A stretch of 64,000 bases of DNA from Knoxdaviesia capensis (GCA_001510575.1 LNGK01000016.1:124001-188000), one strand, 5' to 3'. Counted from the stretch's first letter, positions 44,198-55,891 are shown. The notes: a model not told the origin generated them from the letters alone. Numbers and translations are program-made.

Positions 44198-46039
44198 ATG
44201 GCCGATTCATCACGGTCGTCGTCGCTCACCGCCGCGCCCGACGTCGAGGCCGGCACCGCCTCCAACAAGGAGACCTTCTGGAACGTGCTGACCGACCAAG
44301 CCGGCGTGACGCCGGAGGTGCTGGACCACAAGTACCCGGGCGCCGGCACGGCCGAGTCGCCGTTTATCGTCGACTTCCTACCCGTCGACGCCCACAACCC
44401 CATGACCTTCTCGCAGACCCGCAAGTGGAGCATCACGGTGATCGTGGCGTTCGAGGCGCTGGCCGTCGCCTTCGCGTCGTCGGCCTTCTCGGCGAGCGTG
44501 CGCCAGCTGGTGGGCTTCTTCGACGTGTCGCAGGAGGTCATCATCCTCGGGGTGTCGCTGTTCGTGGTGGGCTTTGCCATCGGCCCGCTGTTCTGGGGCC
44601 CGCTCTCGGAGATGATCGGTCGCCAGAAGATCTTTGCTCTCACGTACTTCATGCTCACCGCGTTTAACGGCGGCGTGATCGCCAGCCAGAACATCGGGAC
44701 CCTGCTGGTGCTGCGCTTCCTGGCCGGCGCGTTCGGCTCGTCGCCGCTGACCAACGCCGGCGGTGTCATTGCAGACATGTTCCCCGCCGAGCAGCGCGGC
44801 CTGGCCACCAGCCTCTTCGCGCTGGCGCCGTTCCTGGGGCCCTCGCTAGGTCCGATTGCCGGTGGCTTCCTGGCGCAGGGGAGTGGCTGGCGCTGGGTCA
44901 TGGCGCTCATGACCTTCTTCACCGGGTTCATGCTTATCGTCGGCATGGCGTTCGTGCCGGAGACCTACGCGCCGGTGCTCCTGCGCAAGCGCGCCCAGAA
45001 GCTGTCGCAGATGACGGGCAAGTCGTACATTTCGCGCGTGGCCACCATCCAGCCGCCGCGGCCCATAAAGCAGGAGTTCAAGATCGCGCTGCTGCGCCCG
45101 TGGGTTCTGCTCCTGCAGGAACCCATTGTCATCGTCACCTCCATCTACATCGCCATTATCTATGGCACGCTCTACAGCTTATTCGCTGCCTACCCCGTGG
45201 TTTTCCAGGGCCACCGCCACTGGAACGAGGGTGTGGGTGGTCTTGCCTTCGTGGGTATCACCATCGGAATCACCATTGGTGCCCTGATTGCTGTCGTCGA
45301 TAGCCAGCGATACGCCAAGCTGGTGCGCGCTGCCGGCGGCCTCGCGGCTCCCGAGGAGCGTCTCCCGACCGCCCTTCTGGGCTCGGTTCTCATTCCTGTG
45401 GGCTTGTTCTGGTTCGCGTGGACGGATTCGCCGTCGGTGCACTGGATCTCGTCCATCACGGCCGGAGGCGTGTTTGCCGTGGGTTTGATTCTCGTCTTCC
45501 TCGGCATCATCAACTACCTCATCGACTCGTATGTCGTGTTCGCTGCATCTGTGCTGGCCGCCAACAGCGTGCTCCGGTCGATTTTCGGCGCGGCCTTCCC
45601 GCTGTTCACCAGGCGTAAGTTTCATCGCACCTAAACCCCCTTCACACATGACATGTAAAGACTAACCTGATCTGTTCTGGAAATAGAGATGTACAACACG
45701 CTCGGAATCCACTGGGCCACGTGTGTGCCGGCCTTCCTGGCGCTGGCCTGCATGCCGTTCCCGTTCCTGTTCTACAAGTACGGCATGGCCATCCGCAAGC
45801 GCAGCCGCTACGCGGCCGAGGCCGCCGAGATTCTGGCCAAGATCCGTGCCAGCCGCCAGCCGATCGAGGTGACCGAGGACCAGGCCATGGACGCCGTGGT
45901 CGAGAAGATGGAGGAGGAGGATGCCGAGCGCGAGGAGGCGATCCGCTCGGGCGCCCTTCCGCGTCGCGGAAGCTCGGCGCTGCGGCGCATGAGCACGGCG
46001 TTGAGCCGCGCCGCTACCTCGGCTAGTGCGTCGCGGTAA
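44198..46039 (+). CDS. Major facilitator superfamily transporter, drug:H+ antiporter-1 (DHA1) family
   Basis: Plasma-membrane proton antiporter likely to export drugs, polyamines or other small organic compounds. Two exons, 44198-45614 and 45687-46039, joined in frame as TRQMYNTLG (589 aa). A hydrophilic N-terminus of about 85 residues precedes twelve predicted helices. The TM2-TM3 loop has the MFS motif A as GPLSEMIGRQ (about 133-142), and TM5 has the antiporter motif LAPFLGPSLGPIAGG (about 208-222). A long central loop lies between helices 6 and 7 (RKRAQKLSQMTGKSYISRV). The C-terminal 90 residues are cytoplasmic, charged (EKMEEEDAEREE) and Ser/Arg-rich. The sequence is closest in style to fungal Flu1/Tpo1-type DHA1 pumps. 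Substrate cannot be told. No biosynthetic genes are adjacent, so it is not part of a recognisable metabolite cluster. Confidence 0.92.
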
Positions 46040-46830
46040 AGCCGAGAAGCCGGACAAACTACCTGATCCGGTAGTCGGCCTGATGACACACGGACACATC
46101 GTCCTTGTTCGTTTCTCCTGCTGGTCTTTTTTGACGATCTTCATTTCTCCTTCCATTTTTTAGTCATTTCCTTTGTCTTTTATATTCTGGATGTTGCTCA
46201 CAGAATCCCAACGTAAGGAGGTGGAGCAGAAAAACACCCAATGTTCTCGTTGCCTTGGTTTGCAACGGGACGGACGAAACTGTGTGCATGGCAAAGCGTT
46301 TGTTGCGAGTCTTTTGCTTGGGAACCAATTCATCGGATCGCTTAGGGTTGAGATGTGGCCCGTGGTTTATAGCATATATACAAGCTAGAAACATTAATTC
46401 ATCTTCCCTGTACCTGAGCCGTGAATGTTGTTATCACACGCCTAAAGAGAGGCTGTGTTGAAGTGAGTTGAAAGAAGAGTGAACCACGATCACCAGATGA
46501 AGCTTCCAGCACGCACCTGTTTCACGAGCCGCCCGTTTCATTGGCCGAAAAAGGCAACCTACGCAACCCAGAGCTTAGTCAGGCACACCGTGAATTTACA
46601 GCCAATCAATCAGCCGCGAACACAAGCAAGCACGCAAGCTTGCTTGATCACACTGAACGAAGCGGCGCTGCTGCCCCAATTAAAAAATCTGCGTTGGCGA
46701 GAAGAGAAAAAAGTTGGTACCACAGTACCAGCCGGCTCGGTGGTTTCAACAGGCTCAGCGCTTGTACCTCAACGGGGGAGTGGTACATGCAGTAGTGCTT
46801 AGGGGGTATTTTTTTCCTTTTCTTTCTTTC

Positions 46831-46890
46831 TTCTTTTTCTTCTTTTTCTTCTTTTTCTTCTTTTTCTTCTTTTTCTTCTTTTTCTTTTTG
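46831..46890. repeat. Nonanucleotide TTCTTTTTC microsatellite
   Basis: About six tandem copies of the 9-mer TTCTTTTTC within a T/C-only tract. Read on the minus strand it translates as a Lys/Arg repeat, which inflates an open frame there. Confidence 0.95.
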
Positions 46891-47124
46891 CCATGCAGGT
46901 GGTGGGCCCGTCCCGACAAGGAAGAAAAAAACTCAATGGAGCATGTGTAGTAAATAGTCTGGACGACGTTCGTAGGCCTCTTCTGCCTAAGCTGGGTGGA
47001 GAGGGACGGATGCAGATCGCGACGGAACTAAATTTACTCGTGATGGATGGAAGCCGTGGATATTCTTGTAACGGTGCGTCCTGTGTGCTTTCTTTTCTTG
47101 CAGAGCTCAAGATCCCGTGATATG

Positions 47125-47425
47125 CATCTATCCGGTGTTGCCAATTGTATGCGAAGGGCCGTAACTGCCAGGTCGTGTGAGGCGCTATAAGCTCCCGATT
47201 CAGGGACTTCTGCAGCAGTAGACCAGGCCGCTTGACAGCGACGCGGACATCGATAATTGCATAAGCTGGCAGCAGCCTTGTTTCGAGACCTTCAGGAGCA
47301 GTAGACACCAGAATCTCCTCCCCTTCGGCCTCAACGTTCACCGGCCCAGGAATGATAATAATAGGAACAGAATTCCAGACTTCCAACGAACTCGATACAA
47401 CGATATCCACCACCTGCACCTTCTG
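47125..47425 (-). other. Possible coding relic, unassigned
   Basis: On the minus strand a frame beginning just after a TTGACAG acceptor-like site runs without stop through ordinary-looking protein sequence, for example SLEVWNSVPIIIIPGPVNVE and PAYAIIDVRVAVKRPGLLL. It lacks an ATG at its start and runs downstream into low-complexity DNA. It may be a decayed exon; no family is recognised. Confidence 0.2.
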
Positions 47426-47639
47426 TCAACTTCTCTGGCCATCCATCCGTTGCAAAATTCGGTGCCCTAACCAATACACACTGCCTTATCTGGCCGTGTG
47501 TTTACCCCACGTTCGCTTCAGCTGTTACCACATGCCAACAGGTGTCAGCCCCCCTCCCAAGTACCCTCTGAACTGTTTTGCTACTGGCAGGTACTTCTCG
47601 CCTTCAGGCCCCTCAAACAATTAAGCTTCAGGTGACTTT

Positions 47640-48748
47640 TGTGTTTTTGTTGCCTACTAAACCACCTTTGATATTTTCCCCCGAAAAGAATCTCTCTTGT
47701 TTTCTTCGTTTCTTCTGACACCACCTATTATTTATCGTCTTTCTTCTTCACTTCTTCACCTCTCTCCCCTTCTTCTATTTTCTTTCTTCGACTCTTCTCC
47801 TTTTCCGTCTCTACTCTACTATTCTATCACTCTCTAAAACAGCCCCTTTCTACGATACCCCTCCTCCCTCCCTCATCCTCATCGGGTCGTCGTTATCACC
47901 ATCTTCGGTCTATTGCCCTTGTCCTGAGCTTGACGACACCCTCAACCCTTGATATTTAATCCTTATTTGAGCCGATCTTCCAACCAAACATTACGATACT
48001 ATCTCTCTCCTCCGGATTCCTGCTACCCCAGTCTTCGACGGACTCTTCTCCAGAAGCTGTCAGCCTCTCCGCGTTTCCGGGTAAGCCTCACTGCTGGATC
48101 CTGCCCCCCAGGAAGTTCCTCGTGTTCCATTGCTGCCTTGTAGCTGCACCTCCATACAGCACATACAGAGCTCCAAGTCCAAGGCTTTCCTCACTCCCCA
48201 CGTCACCGCACGGTCACCACACCCAAGCTTTCCCCTTCTCGCTACTTTTTCTTACCCAATCTTGGGCTCTATCCCAGCCTATATCTACTTTCATCTACCT
48301 GCATCTCCAATACCACCTTCTGTCATTCGGCTTGATTCCCCTTTGTTGCTGTGGTTAGCTCTTATGATTTGCTTCCTTCACTTCTCTCCCCGCCCTGGTT
48401 CTTCTTTTATTTCCGCCCTCTATTCTCATATACTACGTATGCTCTCTAAGCCCTCCCAAAGAATATTTTATAATATCTTCCCTGCTGCTTAGATTCCCCC
48501 GCCGAACCCCCACTGTTCTTCACTCTCCTCTCGTTCTTCTCCCCTCTTCTTGAAAATCCTTTTTTTCTTGATCGCATAACCCTAGAGGGTGCGCGTCATC
48601 TTCTCTGATCACTCTGATTTTCTGCGCTCATTTCCGACAGTTATTTTTTTTCCCAGCGTCAACTTCATCCGTTCTAACTGTATTCCCCAGCTCATCTTTC
48701 ACATATTCCTTGATCCAGTCCGGTCTGGTTATCTTCCGGCTGCCCAAA
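47640..48748 (+). promoter_or_regulatory. Pyrimidine-rich promoter and leader of RAD23
   Basis: About 1.1 kb of C/T-rich + strand leading to the ATG (CCCAAAATG). It includes AACCCTAGAGGGT near 48579, a telobox-like half-palindrome. Open frames in it are low-complexity Ser/Pro/Leu. Confidence 0.5.
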
Positions 48749-50839
48749 ATGAAGGTTACTTTCAAGGTACGCAATTATCTTTTATATACCATGGAGGGGT
48801 CGTACAACTCGTGTGTGTTGGTGGCTGGTGTGGTTGTCAAGCCGAGTTACAAGCGCAGCGTGATGATATAACCACGTCCGCATGAAGTCTCCTTCTAACG
48901 CACGTCTCCCCGCAACAGGATCTAAAGCAGCAGAAGTTCACGCTCGATCTCGAGCCGACTGATTTGGTATGTTCTGCTTCTCTGTCTCGACTCTTTCTTG
49001 CTTTTCCAGTCATCGTCGCATGTCTCCTTCAAATACACATCGGGCCGTCGCCACCGTTCTATAATCAGCAAACTCGTCGATGTTACCCCGCCGACCGTGT
49101 CGAGCCCTCAGCAACCCCGTTGGGCCGGCGTTTGCAATACCGCGAAATCGGCGACACCTCATCCAGCCATTAAGACTCAAGCATTACCTTCAGCCGCGAG
49201 TGCCCGACAACCGGCTTCCACTTTCAGCGTCTTATACACGGCATATGAGAGACGAGTCCTCCAGACTGATGAAGCCTGCTACATGCGGCCACCTTGTCCG
49301 CCCAGCGCTCTAACCACACATTTTATTTGTCTAGATCTCCGAGGTCAAGCAGCGAATCTCAGACGAGAAGGGATGGGATCCCAAGTTCCAGAAGCTCATC
49401 TACTCTGGTACGTCTGGCCTCTATGTTGTGCCTCCTACCAGCCTGCGCTCACCCTCGGCGCAAACACTTCTAACCGCAATCGTCTTCTTAACCCACCCAC
49501 CAGGCAAAATCCTCAAGGATGAGGAGTCGGTTCAGTCTTACAAGATTGAGGAGAAGGGCTTTGTCGTGTGCATGTTGAACAAGGTCCGTTGCTATGCCGT
49601 CCCCCCATCTCTGTGCCCCCCCGTGGCAGTGTTTCAGGCCTCCAACGTCGGACGACTTCAGCTTGAATTTGCAAAATCTTTTATCTAACCACAGCATCTC
49701 CCCTGTGCCTTTTGCTCCCATGTATAGCCGAAGGATCCTAAGCCCGCTGCTGGTCCCTCCGAAGCCAAGCCTGCCGCCGTCCCTGCCACTCCGGCCGCTG
49801 CCGCCCCCGCCGCCACCCCGGCCGCCCCGATCGCCCGCGCCATCCAACCCCCCGCCGTTCCCGCTACTCCCACTCCGGCGAGATCGGCTGCCGCCGGAGA
49901 TGTCGGTGGAATGCACACCGCTCCCTCGACGATGACCGCTGGCCTTGCCGAGCGCGCCGAGGCGATCGCTAACATGGAGGCCATGGGTTTCGAACGCGCC
50001 CAGATTGAGGCCGCCATGCGTGCGGCCTTCTTCAACCCCGACCGAGCTGTTGAGTACCTGCTCAACGTACGTCGCCCACTTGTCTCTCAAACACGCTGGA
50101 TACAAGCTCTAACAATTTTTGTTCTTCCAGGGAATTCCCGAAGGTGTCCAAACCCAGCGCGCCCCTGCTGGTCCCACCTCGCCCGCCCCCGCCCCCGCCG
50201 CCGCGCATGCCGCCGACCCCGCGCCTGCCGACGAGGACAACGTGAACCTGTTCGACCTTGCCGCCCAGCAACAGCAGGGTGGTGCCACCACCGGCCGCGG
50301 CGGAACTAGTGCTGCTGCGGCGGCCGTGGCTGCTGCCGTTGGCGGCCAGCCCGGTGGCTTTGGCAACCTCGATTTCCTCCGCAACAACGAGCAGTTCCAG
50401 CAGCTGCGCCAGGTTGTTCAGCAACAGCCGCAGATGCTGGAGCCGATTTTGCAGCAGCTCGGCGCTGGCAATCCCCAGCTCGCCCATCTGATCTCCAACG
50501 ACCCGGAGCAGTTCCTCAGCCTTCTGGGTGAGGATGTCGACGACGACGCCCCGCTCCCTCCCGGTGCCCAGGCTATTTCCGTGACTCCCGAGGAGCGTGA
50601 CGCTATTGAGAGAGTGAGTTATCTATCCTTACGGCTGTATCTCCCACCCAAACCGTGTTTGTGGAGACTTCGATACTGACCAATTTTCTTTGCTACAGCT
50701 TTGCGGCCTCGGATTTGGCCTTGACGAGGCTATGACTGCGTACTTTGCCTTTGACCGCAACGAAGAGCTGGCCGCCAACTTCTTGTTTGAGCAAGGCGAC
50801 GAGGACGAGGGTCCCCCGCAGCCCCCCCAGAATCAATAA
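48749..50839 (+). CDS. RAD23: Rad23, ubiquitin receptor and nucleotide-excision-repair factor
   Basis: Shuttle protein that carries ubiquitinated substrates to the proteasome and stabilises Rad4/XPC in DNA repair. Seven exons: 48749-48766, 48919-48966, 49335-49407, 49504-49583, 49728-50066, 50131-50613 and 50699-50839 (393 aa). The UbL domain (1-73, MKVTFKDLKQQKFTLDL to LNK) is assembled from four small exons; exons 1 and 2 are 18 and 48 nt. A Pro/Ala linker leads to UBA1 (about 142-186, IANMEAMGFERAQIEAAM). The XPC-binding STI1-like domain follows (about 245-300, LRNNEQFQQLRQVVQQQP), then UBA2 (about 338-380, IERLCGLGFGLDEAM), which is split by the last intron. Domain order and length are those of yeast Rad23. 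Intron 2 is 368 bp. It converges on BDP1. Confidence 0.96.
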
Positions 50840-50879
50840 ACGCGCCTCTCGCTCAAGAAAATTATTGTTAAAATTTCAT

Positions 50880-50885
50880 AATAAA
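50880..50885 (+). terminator. Candidate poly(A) signal AATAAA of RAD23
   Basis: Canonical AATAAA 41 nt after the stop codon; another AATAAA overlaps the stop itself at 50835-50840. Confidence 0.5.
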
Positions 50886-51941
50886 ACAAGATCGACATAG
50901 TCAGAGGACACGAAAAGAAAGAAAAAAAAACACTCACGTTCCCCGCCATCTTTTTTTTCTCTTCCGCTTGTATACCAGGATTCCATCCACGGACGGTATC
51001 TTCTCCCTCCGAGTTCATGACCGGCCTCTTCTGTCCTTTCTCGTTTCCTTCTATACCCTCCCGCCAGCCGCCGTTTCCTCTCTTACGTCCAATTCCTTTG
51101 CCAGTTAGAGAAAAAAATAAGGTGCTGGAGAAACCTTCCAGTATTATGGGTGTGGTGTCGAATGAATTCTGGTCTTCCATCTCTTCCTTCTTCTTTTTTC
51201 ATCACTCACGACTTAACCAACCTATCTGGGGTTTTCGGTCTCTTATTTCCCCTCTCTTGTCATGTTCTCTTTTGTGTTTTCTGTGATGGGATTCTCTCTG
51301 GTTTTTCTGCTGCTTGTTCTTTTTACGTTTCATGGGGGTCTTTGCTTTTTTCTCTTGTTTCTTCACTCTGCTCTGATATGTCTTTTGTTCGGGGAGGCGT
51401 CTACGCGCAATACACACACCCAATTTTCGATCTCATTTCTCTCCAATCGGGCCTCCTCTGGTTTGGTGCTGACTTTGACCCAAATCTTCCCTCGCTTCTA
51501 TCACGTTCTAATCTTCCACCCTCTCCTACTGATTTCGGGTGACATTGTTTTCATGATAGTTAGGACAGAAGTACAGAAGGAACCCGAGACGGAAAAGTTA
51601 ATGCACAATTCTAACTCTAATGCCCTTGCTCAAGTTACATCCTCGGTATCTTCTGTTTCTTTTGGGGAAGGATCTCATCATGATTTCTGGTGTTCACGAT
51701 AATGAGGAATGCATGTTTTTTGAACCATTGGTTTCGCTAATCCGCTTCCCTCCGACCTCCATATGTGATTCAGGCATCGCTGTAGACTCGTTTGCCGCGT
51801 AGCCTCGTTGTCGCCTGATTCGGCCGGATCTCTCTTGACAGGCTACACAGCAGAGAAAAAGGTGGGGGATTCGCGCAATACCGAGAATGAGGGGCACTTT
51901 GGGACCAGGATGATTGATTTTGAATCGCTCGCGAGGGTATA

Positions 51942-51956
51942 TTAGGGTTAGGGTTT
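51942..51956. repeat. Interstitial telomere-type repeat
   Basis: TTAGGGTTAGGGTTT, two and a half units of the TTAGGG repeat, in the 3' flank between RAD23 and BDP1. Confidence 0.85.
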
Positions 51957-52547
51957 CCTTCCTGCGAGGAAAGAGACCGGCAAGTTAGCGGAGGGCGATT
52001 GACATGTGATAACAGGTCGAAAAAGGCGAGATTTGCATAGTGTCGTGTGCAAATCCAGTTTGACGCTGTAAGGGATAAGCGCGAAAAAAAAAAAAGTAAA
52101 TATATAAAGTGTGGCTCAGGGATGAACCGTATCGTCGGGACCAGGTCTTGGGCGCAACAAAATAGGTAGGCAGATACCAGCCAGGGTGGAAGCACATGGT
52201 GGAAAAAGGAAGCCAGAGCAGGATCACCTCGACATAATCACGCAAGGTTGGTAAAGAGAAAATGGGATACATTGCAGGAAAATGGAAACACACAACATTT
52301 ACGAACATGCATCAATGGGAAAAGATCACTGTTGAGGGTTTTCGGTTGAAAGACCTGAAGGGAATCAAAACAGAACTGGAAGAAAGAAGCCGCCCATCCC
52401 ATCCCTAAACCCCATGAAGAAAAAAAAACATGAAAATAAAGCTCAAGATATCCTTCCCATAGTAGAAGAATGCCTCCAACGCCAGTTGCCCAGACCGAAA
52501 CCCTAATCCCAGACACCTGAAGAGAGAAAGGACGCGCGAAAAAACTA

Positions 52548-54419
52548 CTACCGGTGTTTCCGCGACCGGTTCCGACCGCCGGTCGCGCCGGTCGCGCCGC
52601 CGACACCAATGCCAAGGCCGACGCCGGTCGTGTCGGACGGGTCGTCCGCGAATAGCGCCTCGCGCTTCTTGCGCATAATCTCGGCCTGCTCATCCGCGCG
52701 CCGCTGGATCTCCGCTTCGTGCTCGGCCTCCTGGGCCTCCTGCTGGGCGTGGATGTCCGCAACGCTCTCGTACTCGCGGCCGGTGCTGGCCTTGTACTCG
52801 GCCAGGTCCATCTTGACCTGCTTCGTGCCGACCAGCGTGGCGTTGATGCGCGCCGGCGCCAGCCGCTCCTCGCGGTTGAACTTCATCTTGACGTGGCGCC
52901 GCGTGCGCCCCGGGAACATCTTCGAAATCATCTCAAAGTCCGTGCCCATCATCGCCAGCGCCCGGTAGAACGCCTCCGTGTCCTCCGGCGTCCAGTGGTT
53001 CGGCCCCGCCAGCTTGCTGCCCGTGCGGAAGCTGCTGCTGGTCACCAGCCGCGTGAAGTCGTTCTCCTCGATCTCCTCCATGTCGTCGCGCTCGGCCGCC
53101 GCGCGCGCGTGCCGGTCCATAACCAGCGAGCTTTGGTCAACCACGATCTGGCCGTCGACGATGCGGAACTGCGGGCCGGCGGTCGGCGCCGGCGTTGCGC
53201 CGGGGGTTGGTGTTGACGAGTCTTTGCGCGCCGCCTCCGACTCATCGCGCGCACCGCCGCCGGTTTTCGGATCGGGCGTTTGCGAGCCCGGCTTGGTGGT
53301 GGAATCTGTCGACGGCAGCGGCCGCGATCGGGCGCGGCGCTCTCGCTCTTTAAGCTCGTCGTGGCGGCTGAACTTCTTGCCGATGCGGAGGTCGCGGGTC
53401 AGGTCGGCCATGGTGAGTTTCTGCAGGTTGACGATTTGCGCCTCGGAGTCAGGCGGGGTTTCAGAGCGTGCGCGGCGGGAGCGCGGGGGTGCGGGCGTGG
53501 TTGCGCCGGAGCCGTCGACGGCGGGGGTTGTTCGCTTGCGCCGGGGCTTCTTCACCGTTATCTCGCTGGCCGGAGCATCGGCGTCTCCGGCGGTATTGGC
53601 ATTCCGCTTCCGTCCCCGCTTGGCGGGTGCAGGAGTGGTTCCATCAGGAGCAGACGGTGCGGGGGTGGCCTGTTCGACACTCTGTAGCAGAGAGGTAGAC
53701 ACAGCGAGTGTAGGCTCGTTGGTTATAGGTTCGGGCGGTTGTTGTGTAGTTGAAGGACGGGCCACGGCCACAGCAGCTGGTCTCTCAATAGACTCAACAA
53801 TCTGAGGTGGGGCAGGTTCGGTAGCTGAGACTGGTGCTTCGATCGTTGTGGCATCAGACCGGGCTCCCCGTCGTCGCGGGATCGGGACAGGGGTAGCGAC
53901 TGCAGCTGGGGCCGCCGGTTTTGAAGTTGGCGCTGAGGGTATGGACTGCTCGACTTCGGTCTCCGTGGTTATGGTGGAAGAAGGAGCGGGAGTTTGTGCG
54001 GGTTCTTGGGTCGAAGGAGTCGGAATGGCCTTTGAACCCGGCCGAGGGATTGATACAGCGGAGGCTGCATTTGTAGGTCGGATGGGGACTGCCCCTGCTC
54101 GTAACCCGCGTATTCCAGCAGCTTTAGTTGCGCGCGTCTCTCTAATCGGCGGCTGATCTTGCTGTGGTTGTCGCTCGGGCACAGACGGTGTCGACTGATC
54201 CTCCGCCACGGAAGCCGGTGAGACTTCAGCATCCTCGGGGGCGCTTTTCGGTTCCGACGCAGCGGGAGTTGGAATCGGGACGGGAGTAACTTTCACCGGC
54301 GCCTCAACGGCAGCCGCAGCAGGTTCGGGAGCAGTCGAGGATGGAGTGGCTCGGGGTCGTGGGCCAATTTTCGGCTTGAACGCCGGACCGGCGGATTTCT
54401 TCTTGAACATTGAGCTCAT
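52548..54419 (-). CDS. BDP1: TFIIIB subunit Bdp1 (B'')
   Basis: RNA polymerase III initiation factor that joins TBP and Brf1 on tRNA and 5S promoters. Single exon of 623 aa from the ATG at 54419 (MSSMFKKKSAGPAFKPK); a slightly longer frame begins with GTG and is not used. The N-terminal half (about 20-330) is Pro/Ala/Thr-rich and probably disordered. About 335-360 holds LTMADLTRDLRIGKKFSRHDEL, a conserved Bdp1 segment. The signature extended SANT/Myb domain lies at about 470-530, with HWTPEDTEAFYRALAMMGTDFEMISKMF and RTRRHVKMKFNREE, the pattern that identifies Bdp1 among SANT proteins. The C-terminus is a charged helix and a Gly/Arg-rich end. It is divergent from BRE1 across 1.5 kb and converges on RAD23. 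Confidence 0.93.
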   Translation of the reverse strand: MSSMFKKKSAGPAFKPKIGPRPRATPSSTAPEPAAAAVEAPVKVTPVPIPTPAASEPKSAPEDAEVSPASVAEDQSTPSVPERQPQQDQPPIRETRATKAAGIRGLRAGAVPIRPTNAASAVSIPRPGSKAIPTPSTQEPAQTPAPSSTITTETEVEQSIPSAPTSKPAAPAAVATPVPIPRRRGARSDATTIEAPVSATEPAPPQIVESIERPAAVAVARPSTTQQPPEPITNEPTLAVSTSLLQSVEQATPAPSAPDGTTPAPAKRGRKRNANTAGDADAPASEITVKKPRRKRTTPAVDGSGATTPAPPRSRRARSETPPDSEAQIVNLQKLTMADLTRDLRIGKKFSRHDELKERERRARSRPLPSTDSTTKPGSQTPDPKTGGGARDESEAARKDSSTPTPGATPAPTAGPQFRIVDGQIVVDQSSLVMDRHARAAAERDDMEEIEENDFTRLVTSSSFRTGSKLAGPNHWTPEDTEAFYRALAMMGTDFEMISKMFPGRTRRHVKMKFNREERLAPARINATLVGTKQVKMDLAEYKASTGREYESVADIHAQQEAQEAEHEAEIQRRADEQAEIMRKKREALFADDPSDTTGVGLGIGVGGATGATGGRNRSRKHR

Positions 54420-55891
54420 CGTGGTCACAGGGCTCTTGGTACCAGCGGTTTTGGTGATATTGAGGATTCCTCAAAGTGTACGACCTGGAATGCACTGGTA
54501 TACATATGAGACTGTAGGGAGAAGGACAAAGAGGGGGAGGGGAAGAGAGGGGGAAGCAGAAGAGGATAAGAGAGAGGATAGACAAAGTCTACAGTATGAG
54601 AAGAAAAAAAGGCAGAGGAAGAGAATTCGGGAGACCAAGAAATGGCAACAGAAAAGAAAAGAGGAAAGCAAACACCGAGGCTGAACTCTGATACTGAACT
54701 GTAGTTTGCTGCGTTGCAGAGAAGACTGTGATAGTGACAAGAGCAGATCTTATCGCACTCCCAAAAATTGTATGCGAGGCAGAAAAATTAAATGGATTTC
54801 TCTGCCTGAATAGCCGCCAATTACCCGTTTGCAGCCAAAATACACACAAATCCCTAACTCACGCCCTATTCCACGCTGTGACGCGTTTTTGGGAATTGAA
54901 GATTGGCTAACCCGATTTGGTAATCTTGGATTTTTCTTCTTCCCTTTTGGCTCTTTCCATTTCTCTGTTCATCATGAGTAACTCCTTCCAAATCTCTCCT
55001 TTAACCAAGGCTCAGTGTGCTCCTTCCCCTAAAATTTCCCTTGATCTACCCCCCAAAAATTCCGATCTTGAAAATCCGTTCTTTTTTTCCCTTTTCCCTT
55101 TCTCTTTCTCCTTCCTTTCCCCTCTTCGCGTTTACGATTTTTCCTTTTCTTTAATTCATTTTTTTCTTTTCTTTTCCTCCTCCATTCTTACACCTCCATT
55201 CTTCATTCTTTTCAACCTCTCCTATCGTCAGCTTATGCGACTTGACTTTCCTGGTGATTTCGAAATAATTCCTCGAATTTCTTCCGCTTTTGCATTACCT
55301 TGGTTCATCTTCACATCCAAGCTTTTTCCTTACTCCTCGACCCTCCCCTTTATCGACGCGACTCCTCCTCCTCTAGATGCATCTCCATATTCTCTGATAT
55401 ATCGACTTTATCTGGCTTGTTCATATGATCTCTCGATTGCTGCATATATCTGGGCTTATCTGTGCTCTGAAGCCTTGTTTCTGGCTTTAGAATTGGGAGG
55501 GGGACTGAAGTCTGTCTTTTGCGAACGCCTCACTCGCGTGTTTTGATCCTTGGATTACGACCCCTTCTGCCATTCATTTAATCAATTTTTTCAGAGTTAA
55601 TTCCCATCAGCTTTCATCAGCTTCATTGTTTTCTGTTTATTAGAAACCGCCATATCGTTTCCTTTTCCCTCCCTCTGGCTTTGCTTACCTCTATCTTCCC
55701 CTTCATTTACCTTCGTTTCGTTCTTTTTCTCCCTCCCCCAATATCCCACTCGAGATATTTTCTTTTGTCACTGTTCTGCTTTTCTCTCTCTCTTCTCTCC
55801 TCCTTTCTTCTCTGTGGCAATTCTCCATCCTTTTTTTTCTTTTCTAGTTTCCAATCTCTTGTCAAACCTTTCGACCCTCTCTGAGATTGTG
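54420..55891. promoter_or_regulatory. Divergent BDP1-BRE1 promoter region
   Basis: The BDP1 side (54420-54900) is purine-rich on the + strand, so CT-rich for BDP1. The BRE1 side (54930-55880) is C/T-rich on the + strand. Each gene therefore has a pyrimidine-rich leader on its own strand, and the switch point near 54900 is the likely centre of the bidirectional promoter. No gene is seen inside. Confidence 0.55.

Larger units (their letters stand above)
46040..47639. other. Intergenic, MFS transporter to RAD23
   Basis: No confident gene. It contains the 9-bp T/C repeat at 46831-46890 and a possible coding relic on the minus strand (47125-47425). Confidence 0.45.
50840..52547. other. Intergenic between convergent RAD23 and BDP1
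   Basis: Contains the 3' UTRs of both genes. The + strand is T-rich up to about 51540. No gene is supported. A telomere-type repeat lies at 51942-51956. Confidence 0.55.

Noticed and set aside
35839..46039. Secondary-metabolite or detoxification cluster including the MFS transporter
   Set aside because: Neighbours are housekeeping genes (RCM1, RAD23) and no backbone or tailoring enzyme is present.
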